Shown here piece after piece: positions 36,186-46,665 of a stretch of DNA of 64,000 bases. Source of the stretch: an uncultured Clostridia bacterium (GTDB taxonomy: Bacteria; Bacillota; Clostridia; TANB77; CAG-508); NCBI GenBank assembly GCA_934120315.1, contig CAKOTX010000001.1, positions 1-64,000 of the forward strand, read 5' to 3'. The position numbers were made by a program, and so were the translations under genes. The first letter of the stretch is position 1, and every line of letters starts with the position of its first letter. The notes under the pieces are model-generated. The model did no database searches and was not told where the DNA came from. It worked only from the letters and a program-made list of their open reading frames with translations.

Positions 36186-36725
36186 CTATTTTTCTAAAAA
36201 TCTTTTTAAATTAAAAAAAGAAAATAAAATATCTATAGTTTCTTTTTTATTACATTCTAAAACAATATTTCCACATCTAATTAAATTATCTTTAATTTTA
36301 AAATATTTTTCATTTAATTCTTGAATTATATTTTCTTCTAAATTTTCTGAAGTATTTTTTATTATTAAATATATATTTTTAGAAGCAGCTTTATTTTTAT
36401 TACTTTGCTCTTTTATAAAATTTAAATATTCTTCAGAATATTTTTTTATTATTTTATTATTTTGCTTTTGGGTAATATTTTTTATATTTTCTATGTGACC
36501 ACTTAAATCTTCTTTCTTACTTTGAATTAAAATTTGCATATCAAAATTACATGTTTTCAAAAAAACTTTATATGAATTTAAAATTGATTCTTTTTCTAAT
36601 TGTGTCTTTAAATTAAAATTGATTGGAATAACTTTTAAAATTTTAATATATTTATTTTTTTCTATTTTTATTATTCCATTATCTAAAATTTTATCTATTG
36701 GTATCCATTTCTGTATTGACTTAAT
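36186..36725 (-). CDS. Detached VirB4 N-terminal domain of the second T4SS, probable ATT start
   Basis: 179 residues from ATT AAG, eight bases after GGAGG. The TTG and GTG further upstream overlap the ribosome site itself. It opens with the conserved DNGIIKIEKNKYIKILKV block shared with the proteins at 6938-7660 and 55055-56275, but has no membrane helix. In each module this domain precedes VirB4, so it is probably a partner subunit. Lys/Asn-rich and AT-rich. Confidence 0.6.
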   Translation of the reverse strand: MKSIQKWIPIDKILDNGIIKIEKNKYIKILKVIPINFNLKTQLEKESILNSYKVFLKTCNFDMQILIQSKKEDLSGHIENIKNITQKQNNKIIKKYSEEYLNFIKEQSNKNKAASKNIYLIIKNTSENLEENIIQELNEKYFKIKDNLIRCGNIVLECNKKETIDILFSFFNLKRFLEK

Positions 36726-36740
36726 TCCTTCCACCTCCAA

Positions 36741-37311
36741 TCAAATATCTATTTAACTAAAGCTTTAATATGATTAATATTATAGTGTGTGTTACTCTAT
36801 TTTGTCAAGAAAAATCGTTCGACAAAGTACGACATAATTTGAAAATTTTTCCATTTAAAATTATTTTAATTTTTTTGTATAATAAAAAAATTTTTGCACA
36901 TAATATGTGTATAAGGTTAATATCAGTTGAGTGAAGAGTGTTAATAGATTAGGATTTGGTTTATTAATATTCGAGCAAAGATGTATGTTGGTTTATTTTT
37001 ATAGATTGATATATGTCGGCGTTAAAAATATATTATGTGTATGCAAGCTGTATTTTATTTAAATTTTCAAGGATTATTTTTATATTTTATATATGGTTAA
37101 ATTATATGTAATATATTTGAACTAAGATTATTTTTGTATTATATGGGATTGTTATTAGTCCCTTGTGGATGAATATAGTTTCTACTAGTGCATTTATAGT
37201 CGAACGACTGATTAATATATGTGGTGTATGGTTTATTTGTATAGCAATATACATTAGATCAAACCACTATATATATTAGTTTGAGTTAAGATTGTTATTG
37301 GCTTTATAGAT
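36741..37311. other. Non-coding stretch between the T4SS block and gyrB
   Basis: About 570 bases without a plausible gene on either strand. From 36880 on it is less monotonously AT-rich than nearby spacers. It holds small hairpins (GGGA / TCCC around 37146-37163; AGTCG / CGACT near 37199) and three loose copies of a GGTTTATT-(A/T)ATA motif (36958, 36993, 37230). This could be a structured RNA or a relic. No known RNA family was recognised. Confidence 0.35.
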
Positions 37312-37342
37312 AATAGCTAGTAGGAATTTCCTACTAGCTATT
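37312..37342 (-). terminator. Terminator of gyrB
   Basis: Fifteen-base perfect inverted repeat AATAGCTAGTAGGAA with one base between the arms, five bases after the gyrB stop. Confidence 0.8.
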
Positions 37343-37346
37343 AATT

Positions 37347-39278
<1,932 letters not shown>

Positions 39279-39336
39279 TCAATTTCCTTCCTTTCAATAG
39301 CACATTATTGGAAAAATTTTCAATTTCTAAATGTAC

Positions 39337-40422
39337 TTATTCTTTTTCTATAACCTCTCCATTTATAACATTATACGAAAAATAATTTAAATTTTCAAGA
39401 GTTATTTTTTCAGTACAAGTTATAATTACTTGAATATTTTTTATATGATTTAAAAAATTCTCTCTTCTTTTGCAATCTAATTCAGACATAAAATCATCTA
39501 ATAATAAAATTGGATATTCACCAATATCATCATAAATAACTTGTAATTCTGATAATTTTAATGAAAGCATAGCTGTTCTATTTTGACCTTGTGATCCAAA
39601 TACTCCAACTTCCTTCTTATTTATATATATCACAAAATCGTCTCGATGTATACCCTTTGTTGTAAATCCTTTTATTATATCTAACTTTCTTCTTGATTTT
39701 AACTCATTTATAAAATTTTGTCTAGTAGTCGCATCAGAAAAATATTTAATTTCTATTTCTTCTTTTTCATCTGTAATTTCTTTATGAATATTTTCTATCT
39801 TATTTTGTAATTTTTCAATAAATTCTTTTCTATACTCATAAATCTTCATTCCGTAATCAATTAATTTTTCATCCCAAATATCTAATAAATTTTCATCTTT
39901 ATTTTCTAATTTAATTTGTTTTAAATAATTATTTCTTTGCTCCATTGTTTTAGAATATAATGATAATAAATGCATATAATTAGGTCTTAATTGACTAATC
40001 ATAATATCCAAGAATTTTCTTCTATTTTGTGGACCACCTTTTAAAATATTAATATCATCTGGAGTAAAAATTACTATATTAATATTTCCTAATAATTCAC
40101 TTAATTTTTTTAATTTAATTCCATTTAAATTAACTTGTTTTTTTTCTGCAATTTCTATTTTTATATTTCCTTCTCTATCACTTTTTTGAAAATTAATTTC
40201 AACTAATGTTTTTTCTTTATTAAATTTAATTAATTCTTTTTCTTTATTAGTTCTAAAAGATTTTCCAATACTGCTCAAAAAAATTGATTCAATTATATTT
40301 GTTTTTCCTTGTGCATTTTGTCCATAAAATACATTTATATTTTCATGTAATTTTATTTCTTGATAATCATAATTCCTAAAATTAATTAATTTTATATTTT
40401 TTATCCACATATTAATCTCCAT
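39337..40422 (-). CDS. recF: Recombination mediator RecF
   Basis: 361 residues. An SMC-like ATPase with Walker A YGQNAQGKTN (near 34), the signature FGSQGQNRTAMLSLK, and Walker B PILLLDDFMSELD. It loads RecA at gaps and works with RecO and RecR. It follows dnaN after an unusually long, repeat-bearing spacer that lacks the small S4-domain gene (yaaA) often found there. Confidence 0.93.
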   Translation of the reverse strand: MEINMWIKNIKLINFRNYDYQEIKLHENINVFYGQNAQGKTNIIESIFLSSIGKSFRTNKEKELIKFNKEKTLVEINFQKSDREGNIKIEIAEKKQVNLNGIKLKKLSELLGNINIVIFTPDDINILKGGPQNRRKFLDIMISQLRPNYMHLLSLYSKTMEQRNNYLKQIKLENKDENLLDIWDEKLIDYGMKIYEYRKEFIEKLQNKIENIHKEITDEKEEIEIKYFSDATTRQNFINELKSRRKLDIIKGFTTKGIHRDDFVIYINKKEVGVFGSQGQNRTAMLSLKLSELQVIYDDIGEYPILLLDDFMSELDCKRRENFLNHIKNIQVIITCTEKITLENLNYFSYNVINGEVIEKE

Positions 40423-40875
40423 TTGTGTATAATTTTTTTATTTTTTAATAAAAATTTAAACATGAAATTATATTACTAAAAAATAAAAACGCTTTATTTT
40501 TGATTTTCGCGCGTCGATTTTTTTATTATTTTTATTTTAATTTTACAATTTTTTATTTTTTTATTTAATAAAATTATACTGGTTAAAAATTAAAACGTCT
40601 TATTTTGGATTCTCGTGCGTCGATTTTTTTTATTATTTTTTTATTTTTTTTATACATTTTTTTAATTATTTTTATTTTATTTTTTATTTTTCTATAATTA
40701 TTTATTTAATTAAAATTTATTTATATTAAGTAAACCTTTTTCAATTTTTAATATTATAAAAAACTTTTAATATCTTTTTTTTTCTAATTTATTCTATTTT
40801 ATTCTAATTTATTCTATTTTTTAATATTTAAATATTATTTATTTTTTGTGTATAATTATGTATAGTAAAATAAAA
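40423..40875. repeat. AT-rich recF-dnaN spacer with two copies of a ~45-base repeat
   Basis: No gene is visible. Two imperfect copies at about 40486-40527 and 40590-40632 share AAAACG, then TTATTTT, GATT, TCG, GCGTCGATTTTTTT. The GC-rich core (TCGYGCGTCGA) stands out in an otherwise almost pure A/T stretch. The surrounding A/T blocks may be a spacer or an origin-associated region. Confidence 0.55.
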
Positions 40876-40903
40876 ATTGGTCAGAAGTTTTCCTCTGACC
40901 AAA
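40876..40903 (-). terminator. Terminator of dnaN
   Basis: TGGTCAGA / TCTGACCA stem right after the dnaN stop, then a T-rich run on the minus strand. Confidence 0.8.
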
Positions 40904-40906
40904 CCT

Positions 40907-42022
40907 CTATTCTTTTAATCTAATAGGTAAAATCATGTAAACATATTCATTGTTTTCCACAGATTTTACTAAACATGGGGATATACTTGTTCCAAATTCA
41001 ACGAAAACCTCTTCATCATCTATTGCTTTTAAGCTGTCTAGGAAATATTTTGGATTAAATCCAGCTTCAATATTCTTTCCTTCAGTAGAAACAAATAATT
41101 CCTCTTTAGCTTCGCCTGTTTGATTTGTGCAAGATATTGTCATTTTTCCAATATCTATAGAAACTTTAACAGGATATTTTTTCTCTTTTTCAATTGAAGA
41201 TGCTGAAATTAAACTAATTCTCTCAAAACTATTTTGTAAACTACTTTTATTAACTCTAATTCTAGTCTCCCAATTGCTTGGTATTACTGATTTATAGTTT
41301 AAAAATTCTCCATCTAATATTCTTGTAACAACTTTACAATTTTCCATTTCGAATAATGCTTGATTTCTTGCAATTCCTATTCTAACATGATCAAAAGAAT
41401 CTAATAATATTTTATTTATTTCATTCAATGTTCTTCCTGGTATTACTGCCTTAAAATCATTTACTTTTGTTTGTAAATAAATACTTCTTAGTGCTAATCT
41501 AAAACCGTCAACTGCAACAACATTTAACTTATTGTTTTCCACTTCGAATAAACAACCTGTGAATATTGGTCTGTTTTCTTCGTTACTAACTGCAAATATT
41601 GTTCTTCTTATCATATTTTTTAACATATTCTGTTCTAAATCAATTGAATTTTCTACCTCTATTTTAGGTAATTCTGGGAATTCAGAAGGATTCATTGTTG
41701 TTAGTTTATATAAAGCTCCTTCACATTCTATCTCCAATAAATTATTTTCATTTAAAGTTATATAAATCTCTGTATCTGGTAATTTTCTGATTATTTCGCT
41801 AAACATTATAGCATTTACAACTGTACTTCCTTGTTCTTTTACTTCACATTCCATTACATATTCTATACCGATTTCTAAGTCATAAGTAGTTAATTTAATT
41901 TCTTTATCATTAGTTTGTATAAGTATTCCTTCTAGTATAGGCATTGTTGTTTTAGATGCTACACCTTTTACTACGGAATTTAATGCTTTAAGGATATTTT
42001 CCTTATAACAAACGATTTTCAT
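40907..42022 (-). CDS. dnaN: DNA polymerase III beta clamp
   Basis: 371 residues from the ATG after AAAGGAGAG; the frame opens 23 codons earlier without a ribosome site. Three clamp domains are clear, with family motifs TTMPILEGILI, TYDLEIGIE, NRPIFTGCLFEV, VAVDGFRLALR and the C-terminal YMILPIRL. It is the sliding clamp of the replisome. Position downstream of dnaA is standard. Confidence 0.96.
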   Translation of the reverse strand: MKIVCYKENILKALNSVVKGVASKTTMPILEGILIQTNDKEIKLTTYDLEIGIEYVMECEVKEQGSTVVNAIMFSEIIRKLPDTEIYITLNENNLLEIECEGALYKLTTMNPSEFPELPKIEVENSIDLEQNMLKNMIRRTIFAVSNEENRPIFTGCLFEVENNKLNVVAVDGFRLALRSIYLQTKVNDFKAVIPGRTLNEINKILLDSFDHVRIGIARNQALFEMENCKVVTRILDGEFLNYKSVIPSNWETRIRVNKSSLQNSFERISLISASSIEKEKKYPVKVSIDIGKMTISCTNQTGEAKEELFVSTEGKNIEAGFNPKYFLDSLKAIDDEEVFVEFGTSISPCLVKSVENNEYVYMILPIRLKE

Positions 42023-42091
42023 TTCGATCTCTCCTTTATATATTTTATTAATATTAATATAAATATTATTAGTAGTAATAGTATTAGGCAC

Positions 42092-42258
42092 TGTGGATAA
42101 TGTGGAAAACTGTGTGGAAACTATAATTCCCTAAGGAAAAATTGTGTGTATAACTTAGTGGATAACTATTTAAATTTTCCACATTGTTTTTTTTCAAATG
42201 TGGATATATGAGTTGTTAACAGTTTATCAACACACTTTCAACATTTGGATGTGGATAT
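42092..42258. other. oriC part 1: DnaA-box cluster between dnaA and dnaN
   Basis: DnaA-box-like nonamers on both strands: TGTGGATAA (42092), TGTGGAAAA (42101), TGTGGAAAC (42113), AGTGGATAA (42158), TTTTCCACA (42175), TGTGGATAT (42199 and 42250) and TTATCAACA (42224). With the cluster on the other side of dnaA this makes a bipartite origin, the usual Firmicute form. Confidence 0.85.
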
Positions 42259-42357
42259 CTAATCTAGCTATTCCGTAAGTAAAGATAACTAATTTGTAAC
42301 CAAACAATTGTCCATGTGAACAAATTTTCAAAAACAGTAACTAAACTATTTATTTTT

Positions 42358-43707
42358 CTATTGTTCACCATTTATAATTATGTTTTTCACACTTTCCACA
42401 ATTAATCTTGTGTTATTTTTGTCTTTTACTTCTTTTTCAATTTTCTTACAAGCATGCATTACAGTTGAATGATCTCTATTGCCGAAATCCTCTCCTATCT
42501 TAGGATAAGACATATTTGCGACTTCTCTACAAAGGTACATAGCAATTTGTCTTGGGAAAGCAATTTCATTTGAACGTTTATTGCTTGCTAAATCATCTTT
42601 ATTTATATTGAAATACTTTGCAACAGTTTCTTTTACGAAATCTGATGAAAGAACTTTTTCACTTGCTGCTTTAAATTCATTAATGGTATTTTCTGCTAAT
42701 TCTATTGTGATTGGAGTATGTGTAAGTGATGCTGTGGCAATGATTTTGTTAAATACTCCTTCTAATTCTCTAATGTTTGAATCAATTTTATTAGCAATAT
42801 TTGCTAATATACTATCATCAACTACAATTTTTTCTTCTTGAGCTTTTTTTCTTAAAATAGCTAAACGCGTTTCATAATCTGGGCAGGAAATATCTGCCAA
42901 TAGTCCCCATTCAAATCTAGATTTTAGTCTATCTTCAAGAAACTGTATTTCTCTTGGAGGCTTATCACTAGAAATGATTATTTGCTTTTTATCTTCATAT
43001 AAAGCGTTAAATGTGTGGAAAAATTCTTCTTGAACTCTTTCTTTTCCGGCAATAAATTGAATATCGTCTATTAATAGAACATCAATTGTTCTATATTTAT
43101 TCCTAAATACTTCGTTCTTATTGTCTTTGATGGCATTTATTAATTGATTTGTGAACTTTTCAGATGTTACATATAGAATTTTTGCAGATCTGTTATTTTG
43201 CAAAATTCTATTTCCTATAGCTTGCATTAAGTGAGTTTTTCCTAATCCTACTCCACCATATAAAAACAATGGATTGTAAGATTCACCAGGTTTATCACCT
43301 ACTGCAATTGCTGCTGCATGGGCAAAACGGTTGTTATTACCAACAACAAAGGTTTCAAATGTATATTTTGGATTTAAAGTTTTGTTTGAAATTTCAATAT
43401 CTCCATCTTGTACATTATTAGAAGAACTTACTTCTCCTCCTTCTACCTTTTTGCCATTTTCGTCACAAATTACAGAAAATGTCCAATCTTTATTTGTAAT
43501 GAATTTGAAAGTATTAAGAACTAGATCAGCATAACGAGTTTCTAGCATTTCTTTGCAGTAAGGTGAACTAGCTTTTAAGACGATGTTATTGTCAGTCATT
43601 TCAGTGATTTCCATAGAACTAAACCAAGTTTGAAATGCAATTTGAGTTACTTCATCTTTTAGTAAATCTTTTGCTTGATTCAATAGTTCGTCTTTGTCAA
43701 TTTGCAT
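42358..43707 (-). CDS. dnaA: Chromosomal replication initiator DnaA
   Basis: 449 residues from the ATG after AAAGGATG; an earlier in-frame ATG has no ribosome site. Domain I (AFQTWFSSMEI), AAA+ core with Walker A YGGVGLGKTHL (near 151) and Walker B DVLLIDDIQF, and the C-terminal DNA-binding helix with the DnaA signature (FGNRDHSTVMHAC). It binds the boxes on both sides of its own gene and opens the origin. Confidence 0.97.
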   Translation of the reverse strand: MQIDKDELLNQAKDLLKDEVTQIAFQTWFSSMEITEMTDNNIVLKASSPYCKEMLETRYADLVLNTFKFITNKDWTFSVICDENGKKVEGGEVSSSNNVQDGDIEISNKTLNPKYTFETFVVGNNNRFAHAAAIAVGDKPGESYNPLFLYGGVGLGKTHLMQAIGNRILQNNRSAKILYVTSEKFTNQLINAIKDNKNEVFRNKYRTIDVLLIDDIQFIAGKERVQEEFFHTFNALYEDKKQIIISSDKPPREIQFLEDRLKSRFEWGLLADISCPDYETRLAILRKKAQEEKIVVDDSILANIANKIDSNIRELEGVFNKIIATASLTHTPITIELAENTINEFKAASEKVLSSDFVKETVAKYFNINKDDLASNKRSNEIAFPRQIAMYLCREVANMSYPKIGEDFGNRDHSTVMHACKKIEKEVKDKNNTRLIVESVKNIIINGEQ

Positions 43708-43741
43708 ATTAAAACATCCTTTCAAATAAAAAATCATAAAG

Positions 43742-43952
43742 TTATCCACAAAGTTTTCCACAAGTGTGGATAACTTTGTAATATTTATGTAATAAATAGT
43801 GAATTTTCTACGAACAAATTTTTAATAGTTTTTGATTAAAAAATCCCCTACTTTTCTTTTTCTGTATAATATCAAAATTTTATACAATAAGTCAAGATAG
43901 TTGTGGATAATTTTCAAAAAAATGTGGAAAAGCACAAAAAAATTGTGGAAAA
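43742..43952. other. oriC part 2: DnaA-box cluster upstream of dnaA
   Basis: TTATCCACA (43742), TTTTCCACA (43754), TGTGGATAA (43765 and 43902), TGTGGAAAA (43923 and 43944), followed by A/T-rich DNA to 44075 that could be the unwinding element. The closely spaced inverted boxes at 43742-43773 are probably also the dnaA autoregulatory site. Confidence 0.85.
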
Positions 43953-44077
43953 CTATACTTTTATGACAAAAATATTACAAAAAAATTAAAATTTTTTATA
44001 TTTTATACAATATTTTTTTTGCAAAATCAATATAAAAAAATCAAAAAGTAAAAAAAGTGGAATTTTGCCAAAAACTA

Positions 44078-44107
44078 TTGACAAGCGTTGTAAGAATGGT
44101 GTATAAT
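44078..44107 (+). promoter_or_regulatory. Promoter of rpmH-rnpA
   Basis: TTGACA, 18 bases, TATAAT, about 75 bases before the rpmH start. The CTATTGACAAGCG context is shared with the tRNA-Ser promoter at 52786. Confidence 0.85.
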
Positions 44108-44183
44108 CGATGTACTTGTTATTTTGTAACAAATTTCCAAAATGGAATTGATATATAACAAAAAAATAGGAGGTGCAATAATA

Positions 44184-44318
44184 ATGAAAAGAACATTCCA
44201 ACCAAAAAATAGACAAGAAAAGAAAGAACATGGATTTATGAAAAGAATGTCAACAAGATCAGGAAGAAATGTATTAAAAGCAAGAAGAGCAAAAGGAAGA
44301 AAAAAAATCTGTGCTTAG
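44184..44318 (+). CDS. rpmH: Ribosomal protein bL34
   Basis: 44 residues, strongly basic: [20 protein letters not shown], ending [13 protein letters not shown]. This is the conserved length and pattern of L34 in the large ribosomal subunit. Start after AGGAGGTG. It heads the rpmH-rnpA-yidD-yidC-jag order next to the origin. The C-terminal KKICA is a common Clostridia variant of the usual KKLSA. Confidence 0.97.
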   Translation: MKRTFQPKNRQEKKEHGFMKRMSTRSGRNVLKARRAKGRKKICA

Positions 44319-44324
44319 AATGGA

Positions 44325-44353
44325 AACTAAAGGTCTAGGCCTTTAGTTGTTTT
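44325..44353 (+). terminator. Hairpin between rpmH and rnpA
   Basis: AACTAAAGG / CCTTTAGTT stem followed by GTTTTATT. It is probably a partial terminator that lowers rnpA expression relative to rpmH. Confidence 0.7.
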
Positions 44354-44393
44354 ATTATTCCTAATAAAGCTCTTTTATTAAGGGAGTAGGAAA

Positions 44394-44750
44394 ATGAAAA
44401 AAACAGAAATGCTTAAAAAAAATTATGAATTTAAAAATGTACTATCAAAAGGAAAATTTTTCAAAGAAAAAGAAATTGAAATATTTTTATTAAAAAATAA
44501 TAAAAAAAGGAATTTATTAGGAATTGCAGTAGGCACAAAAAATGGAAAAGCTTTCCAAAGAAATAGAGCAAAAAGAATAATAAGAGAAAGCTATACAAAG
44601 CTTGAAAATCAATTGACAGAAGGAAATAGTATAGTAATAATAATAAATAAAAATTTTTGTATTGATGATATGAGTTTCATAGAAGTTTATCAAGAAATGA
44701 AAAACATATTTGAAAAAGCCAAAATATTGAAAAAAGAAGAAGAAATATGA
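44394..44750 (+). CDS. rnpA: Ribonuclease P protein component
   Basis: 118 residues, with the RNR motif [15 protein letters not shown] (residues 58-72) and a basic N-terminal segment ([14 protein letters not shown]). It helps RNase P RNA mature tRNA 5' ends. Overlaps yidD by four bases. Confidence 0.95.
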   Translation: MKKTEMLKKNYEFKNVLSKGKFFKEKEIEIFLLKNNKKRNLLGIAVGTKNGKAFQRNRAKRIIRESYTKLENQLTEGNSIVIIINKNFCIDDMSFIEVYQEMKNIFEKAKILKKEEEI

Positions 44751-44965
44751 AAAAAATATGTATATATTTAATTGAATGGTATCAAAAGAATATATCTAAT
44801 TTTTTTAAAAATAGAAATATAAGATGCAAATATTATCCTAGTTGTTCAGAATATACTAAACAAGCAATAGAAAAATATGGAGTAATAAAAGGGAGTATAT
44901 TAGGAATAAAAAGGATTTTAAAATGTAATCCTTTTTCTAAGGGAGGATATGATCCATTAAAATAG
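44747..44965 (+). CDS. yidD: Membrane protein insertion efficiency factor YidD
   Basis: 72 residues, with the family signature [19 protein letters not shown] and the closing [14 protein letters not shown]. Small amphipathic protein that assists YidC. Start codon overlaps the rnpA stop, so it is translationally coupled. Confidence 0.95.
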   Translation: MKKICIYLIEWYQKNISNFFKNRNIRCKYYPSCSEYTKQAIEKYGVIKGSILGIKRILKCNPFSKGGYDPLK

Positions 44966-44979
44966 AAAGGGGCAAAGAG

Positions 44980-45900
44980 ATGATAGCATTTTTTGCAAAT
45001 ATATTTGGATATGTATTAAATTTTATTTATGAATTAGTAAAAAATTATGGTTTGGCAATTATTATTTTTTCTGTATTAATAAAAATTTTAATGATACCAA
45101 TATCAATAAAACAACAAAAAACTATAAAAAAATCAGCTAAAATTCAATCCAAAATGAAAGAAATACAATTTAAATATAAAAATAATCCAGAACAGTTAAA
45201 TCAAGCTACAATGGAACTTTATAAATCAGAAAATATGAGTCCATTTAGTGGTTGTTTAAGTGGAATTATACAAATCATATTACTATTTGCAGTATTTTAC
45301 TTAGTGCGTTCACCATTAACATATATGAAAAAAGTTAATCCAGACGTAATAAATAAATATTCAACAATCATAAAAGAAAATGATTTAAGTACAAATAGTG
45401 CATATCCTGAAATTGAAATAATTAGGGAATTAGATAATATTAAAAACTTAAAAAATAACCAAGAAACTCAAGAAAGTGAAGAACAAAAAACAGATTTAGC
45501 TGAAATTAATGATGAAGAAGTAGATTCTTTATATATAAATATGGACTTTTTAGGACTTAATTTAGCACAAGTTCCAACAAGAAGTTCTGATTGGAAAGCA
45601 TATATAATACCAATTTTATATGTAATTATAGCTATAATTTCAATGAGAATAACAAATCCTACAAAACCAAAAGAAAAACCAGTTGAAAATAAAGATGAAA
45701 AATCATTAGCTAAGCCAGAAGAAGAATTCGATCCAATGGCTCAGATGAATAAAAATATGAATATGATGTTTCCTGTTATGTATTTAGCAGTAGCATTAAT
45801 AGCACCATTAGGATTAGCTCTATATTGGCTAATGAATAGTTTATTGATGATTTTTGAAAGATTAATTTTAAATAAACTATTAAAAGACGAGGAGGAATAA
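44980..45900 (+). CDS. yidC: Membrane insertase YidC/Oxa1
   Basis: 306 residues. Five hydrophobic segments in the YidC order, with the motif ILMIPISIKQQKTIKKSAKIQ after the first conserved helix. A long charged loop (about 150-190) follows, then WKAYIIPILYVIIAIISMRI and a final pair of helices. There is no N-terminal lipoprotein Cys. It inserts membrane proteins alone or with SecYEG. Confidence 0.9.
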   Translation: MIAFFANIFGYVLNFIYELVKNYGLAIIIFSVLIKILMIPISIKQQKTIKKSAKIQSKMKEIQFKYKNNPEQLNQATMELYKSENMSPFSGCLSGIIQIILLFAVFYLVRSPLTYMKKVNPDVINKYSTIIKENDLSTNSAYPEIEIIRELDNIKNLKNNQETQESEEQKTDLAEINDEEVDSLYINMDFLGLNLAQVPTRSSDWKAYIIPILYVIIAIISMRITNPTKPKEKPVENKDEKSLAKPEEEFDPMAQMNKNMNMMFPVMYLAVALIAPLGLALYWLMNSLLMIFERLILNKLLKDEEE

Positions 45901-45903
45901 AAA

Positions 45904-46578
45904 ATGGCAAAATGTATTATTTCAGAAGGAAAAACAACAGCAGAAGCTATTGAAAAAGGATTAAAAGAAATTGGTTTACCAAAAGAATTAGTTGAAATTA
46001 AAGTATTAGAAGAAAATAAAAAAAGTTTTTTTGATATATTAGCACCTAAAATAGTAAAAGTAGAATTAAGAGAAAAAGAAGCAAAAAAACCAGAAGAATT
46101 CGAAATTGAGACAACAGAGCAAGAACTAGAAGAAGCAAAAAGTGAATTAGATAAATTTTTAAAAGAATTTGTAGAAAAGTTTAATAATGAAACAACATAT
46201 ACAATTGAAATAAAAGAAAAATGTATCTATATTTCAATAAATGGAGAAAATGTTGGAAACCTTATAGGATATAGGGGAGAAGCTTTATATGCATTAGAAA
46301 ATATTTTAAAAGCATTGGCAAATAAAAATTCAGAAAATAGAGTTATTGTTAGATTAGATATAGAAAATTATAAAGAAAAAAGAATAAAAACTCTTCAAGA
46401 TGTAGCTGCAAAAAAGGCTAGAATAGTTGAAAAAACAGGAAAAATGATAACATTAGAACCAATGCAAGCATATGAAAGAAAAGTAATTCACAGCTTTTTA
46501 CAAAATAATCCAAAAGTAGAAACAAGAAGTATTGGCCAAGAACCAAGAAGAAGAATAGTAATTTCAAAAATAGATTAA
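45904..46578 (+). CDS. jag: RNA-binding protein Jag/KhpB
   Basis: 224 residues: Jag_N domain (EGKTTAEAIEKGLKEIGLPK), a linker, a KH domain (GNLIGYRGEALYALENILKA near 118) and a C-terminal R3H domain (ERKVIHSFLQNNPKVETRS, then EPRRRIVI). Member of the SpoIIIJ-associated family, linked to RNA binding and cell-envelope control. Last gene of the rpmH block; a strong terminator follows. Confidence 0.93.
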   Translation: MAKCIISEGKTTAEAIEKGLKEIGLPKELVEIKVLEENKKSFFDILAPKIVKVELREKEAKKPEEFEIETTEQELEEAKSELDKFLKEFVEKFNNETTYTIEIKEKCIYISINGENVGNLIGYRGEALYALENILKALANKNSENRVIVRLDIENYKEKRIKTLQDVAAKKARIVEKTGKMITLEPMQAYERKVIHSFLQNNPKVETRSIGQEPRRRIVISKID

Positions 46579-46587
46579 TAAAAATCG

Positions 46588-46648
46588 GAAGTCAAAGTTC
46601 AGATTTTAATCATGCAAAAGATTAAAAGACTTTGACTTCTTATTTTTT
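46588..46648 (+). terminator. Terminator after jag
   Basis: GAAGTCAAAGT / ACTTTGACTTC stem with an inner TTTTAATC / GATTAAAA stem, then a T-run. Confidence 0.88.
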
Positions 46649-46665
46649 TAGAATGGAGGAATAAA

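Noticed and set aside
36741..37346. Known structured RNAs (RNase P RNA, SRP RNA, 6S, tmRNA, riboswitches)
   Set aside because: None of their conserved cores was recognised here or in other spacers.
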